Source: an uncultured Alistipes sp. | Lineage (GTDB): Bacteria; Bacteroidota; Bacteroidia; Bacteroidales; Rikenellaceae | Length of the DNA stretch: 5,663 nucleotides | Assembly: GCA_900769525.1 (NCBI GenBank) | Contig: CAAGGY010000061.1 | Span: 1 to 5,663, forward strand | Direction of reading: 5' to 3' | Shown: positions 4,843 to 5,663 of the stretch, in pieces | Position numbering within the stretch: the first letter of the stretch is position 1 | Layout of the letters: every line of letters starts with the position of its first letter | The notes under the pieces: generated by a model | What the model saw: the letters and a program-made list of their open reading frames with translations, nothing else | The model's database searches: none | Told to the model about the DNA's origin: nothing | Made by a program: the position numbers and the translations under genes

Positions 4843-5436
4843 ATGCGACTACGCCTTTTGCTCATATTGCTGCTTACGCTGCTTGTTGCCCTGCCCGATG
4901 TGCAGGCACAGGCACGACGTCAGCGTGTGCGTGGTGCGCAGTCGGCACGCTGGGAGGTGGGTGTCAATGGCGACTCTACGCTCCATATCACGCTCATGAC
5001 TGTGCCTATATATAAGCGTAATAAGGATATACGCAGGTATCAGCGTATGGTAGCAGCTGTGAAGAAGGTCTATCCACTGGCACTCGAGGCTTCAAAGCGC
5101 ATGGAGGATCTCGACCAGAAGCTTGCTGAGTTTGAGCGTCGCAAGGATCAGAAGGGCTACACAAAGGCTATCGAGGATGCTCTAAAGGAGGAGATAACGC
5201 CTATGCTTTGGAAGATGACTCGCTTTGAGGGTGTCATACTGCTTAAACTCATTGACAGAGAGACAAACCACACTGCATATAATATTGTCAAGGAGTTCCG
5301 TTCGGGCTTTACGGCAGGATTCTACCAGTTGCTTGCCCGACTATTTGGCAATAATCTTAAATTGGAGTATGACCCTAAGGGCGAAGATGCTATGCTCGAG
5401 CAGATAGTGCTATACTATAAGGCTGGCCTGCTGTAG
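4843..5436 (+). CDS. Secreted DUF4294 family protein
   Basis: This 197-residue protein has a clear signal peptide (MRLR, a Leu-rich core, cleavage near VQAQA at residues 22-24), so it is exported to the periplasm or beyond. The mature part matches the Bacteroidetes DUF4294 family: VPIYKRNKDIRRYQRMVAAVKKVYP (residues about 54-78), a charged helical middle (about 79-118), then the most conserved block LLKLIDRETNHTAYNIVKEFRSGFTAGFYQ (133-162) and LARLFGNNLKLEYDPKGED (164-182). The family has no established biochemical function; the conserved acidic and aromatic residues do not point to a known catalytic site. It is transcribed alone on the plus strand, divergent from the thioesterase and convergent with infC. 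The ATG is supported by the signal peptide and the nearby -7 box. Confidence 0.88.
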   Translation: MRLRLLLILLLTLLVALPDVQAQARRQRVRGAQSARWEVGVNGDSTLHITLMTVPIYKRNKDIRRYQRMVAAVKKVYPLALEASKRMEDLDQKLAEFERRKDQKGYTKAIEDALKEEITPMLWKMTRFEGVILLKLIDRETNHTAYNIVKEFRSGFTAGFYQLLARLFGNNLKLEYDPKGEDAMLEQIVLYYKAGLL

Positions 5437-5451
5437 CACGAGGGTGCGTTG

Positions 5452-5497
5452 TAAGAATAAAATAGGGGTTGTCCACAGTTTTGTTGGACAACCCCTA
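5452..5497 (-). terminator. Terminator between infC and the DUF4294 gene
   Basis: Arm 5463-5475 (TAGGGGTTGTCCA) pairs perfectly over 13 bp with 5485-5497, loop 9 nt. On the minus strand the hairpin is followed by TTTTATTCTT, so it mainly terminates infC. On the plus strand only AAAATGTATT follows, so it is at best a weaker stop for the DUF4294 transcript. Confidence 0.85.
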
Positions 5498-5532
5498 AAA
5501 TGTATTACGAGCAGATGGCTCGCAGTGCAGGC

Positions 5533-5663
5533 CTACTTCTTCGACTTAGGAGCAAGAATCATATTCATCTTCTTGCCATCGAGCTTAGGCATAAGCTCTA
5601 CACGTGCAAGCTCCTCAAGGTCGTTAGCAAAGCGAAGCAACAAAATCTCACCCTGCTCCTTGA
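5533..5663 (-). CDS. infC: Translation initiation factor IF-3, C-terminal fragment (5' part beyond window)
   Basis: The last 42 codons plus the stop of a minus-strand gene are present; the start lies outside the window. The translated end contains GEILLLRFANDLEE, VELMPKLDGKKMNM and ILAPKSKK, the characteristic C-terminal domain end of IF-3 (compare the VE-x-P-K-x-(D/E)G-(R/K)-x-M-x-LAPK pattern of other bacteria). IF-3 binds the 30S subunit, prevents 70S association and checks initiator tRNA pairing. The gene is followed after 35 nt by a terminator hairpin and then by a convergent gene, so infC is last in its transcription unit. The usual downstream partners rpmI and rplT cannot fit in the 96 bp available. 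Confidence 0.93.
   Translation of the reverse strand, partial: KEQGEILLLRFANDLEELARVELMPKLDGKKMNMILAPKSKK

Noticed and set aside
1..5663. CRISPR array, phage genes or a complete insertion sequence
   Set aside because: No regularly spaced direct repeats, structural phage proteins or transposase motifs are present.

Overview
The window looks like chromosomal DNA from a gut-type Bacteroidales, most like an Alistipes/Rikenellaceae relative. This placement is inference from three things. Promoters have the Bacteroidetes form (a -33 TTTG/TTG and a -7 TAnnTTTG, 19-20 bp apart). Shine-Dalgarno sequences are absent. The gene families (MiaA, DUF4294, a TPR/transmembrane/HTH regulator) have a Bacteroidales character. 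The sequence splits into an AT-rich, accessory-looking left half (1 to about 2770) and a housekeeping right half (2775-5663) that is clearly more GC-rich; one 60-base line inside miaA is 57% GC by hand count.

Left half, all on the minus strand. Positions 1-570 hold the N-terminal 190 codons of a secreted lipoprotein with two FxGxW-starting segments; the gene runs off the window edge. Positions 745-2445 encode a 566-residue signalling protein: lipoprotein-type signal, periplasmic TPR region, one membrane helix, coiled coil and a C-terminal HTH-like domain. A terminator hairpin separates the two genes, and its T-tract doubles as the -33 box of the lipoprotein promoter. Both promoters carry the same AAAACTTTT dyad inside the spacer, which suggests shared control, possibly by the regulator itself. 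The regulator is a compositional mosaic (about 47% / 30% / 48% GC) and carries a G9 run just after its last domain. Between it and the tRNA lie a possible 53-residue membrane ORF and an 18-bp inverted repeat that can fold in two exclusive ways.

Right half. On the minus strand, in transcription order, come a FlK-like hotdog thioesterase, a PRiA4 ORF-3-like acidic protein, miaA (overlapping the previous gene by 41 nt), and then tRNA-Leu(UAA) with its own promoter and a strong terminator. MiaA prenylates A37 of tRNAs that read UNN codons, and the adjacent tRNA has the A36-A37-A38 signature it needs, so enzyme and substrate are neighbours. A DUF4294 secreted protein is transcribed divergently from the thioesterase. 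It converges on the 3' end of infC (IF-3), with a 13-bp terminator hairpin between them. infC ends its transcription unit here without the usual rpmI-rplT downstream.

I see no CRISPR array, integrase, transposase or complete mobile element. The best candidates for something undescribed are the membrane-spanning regulator with its operator-like dyads and the 2523-2710 intergenic structure.
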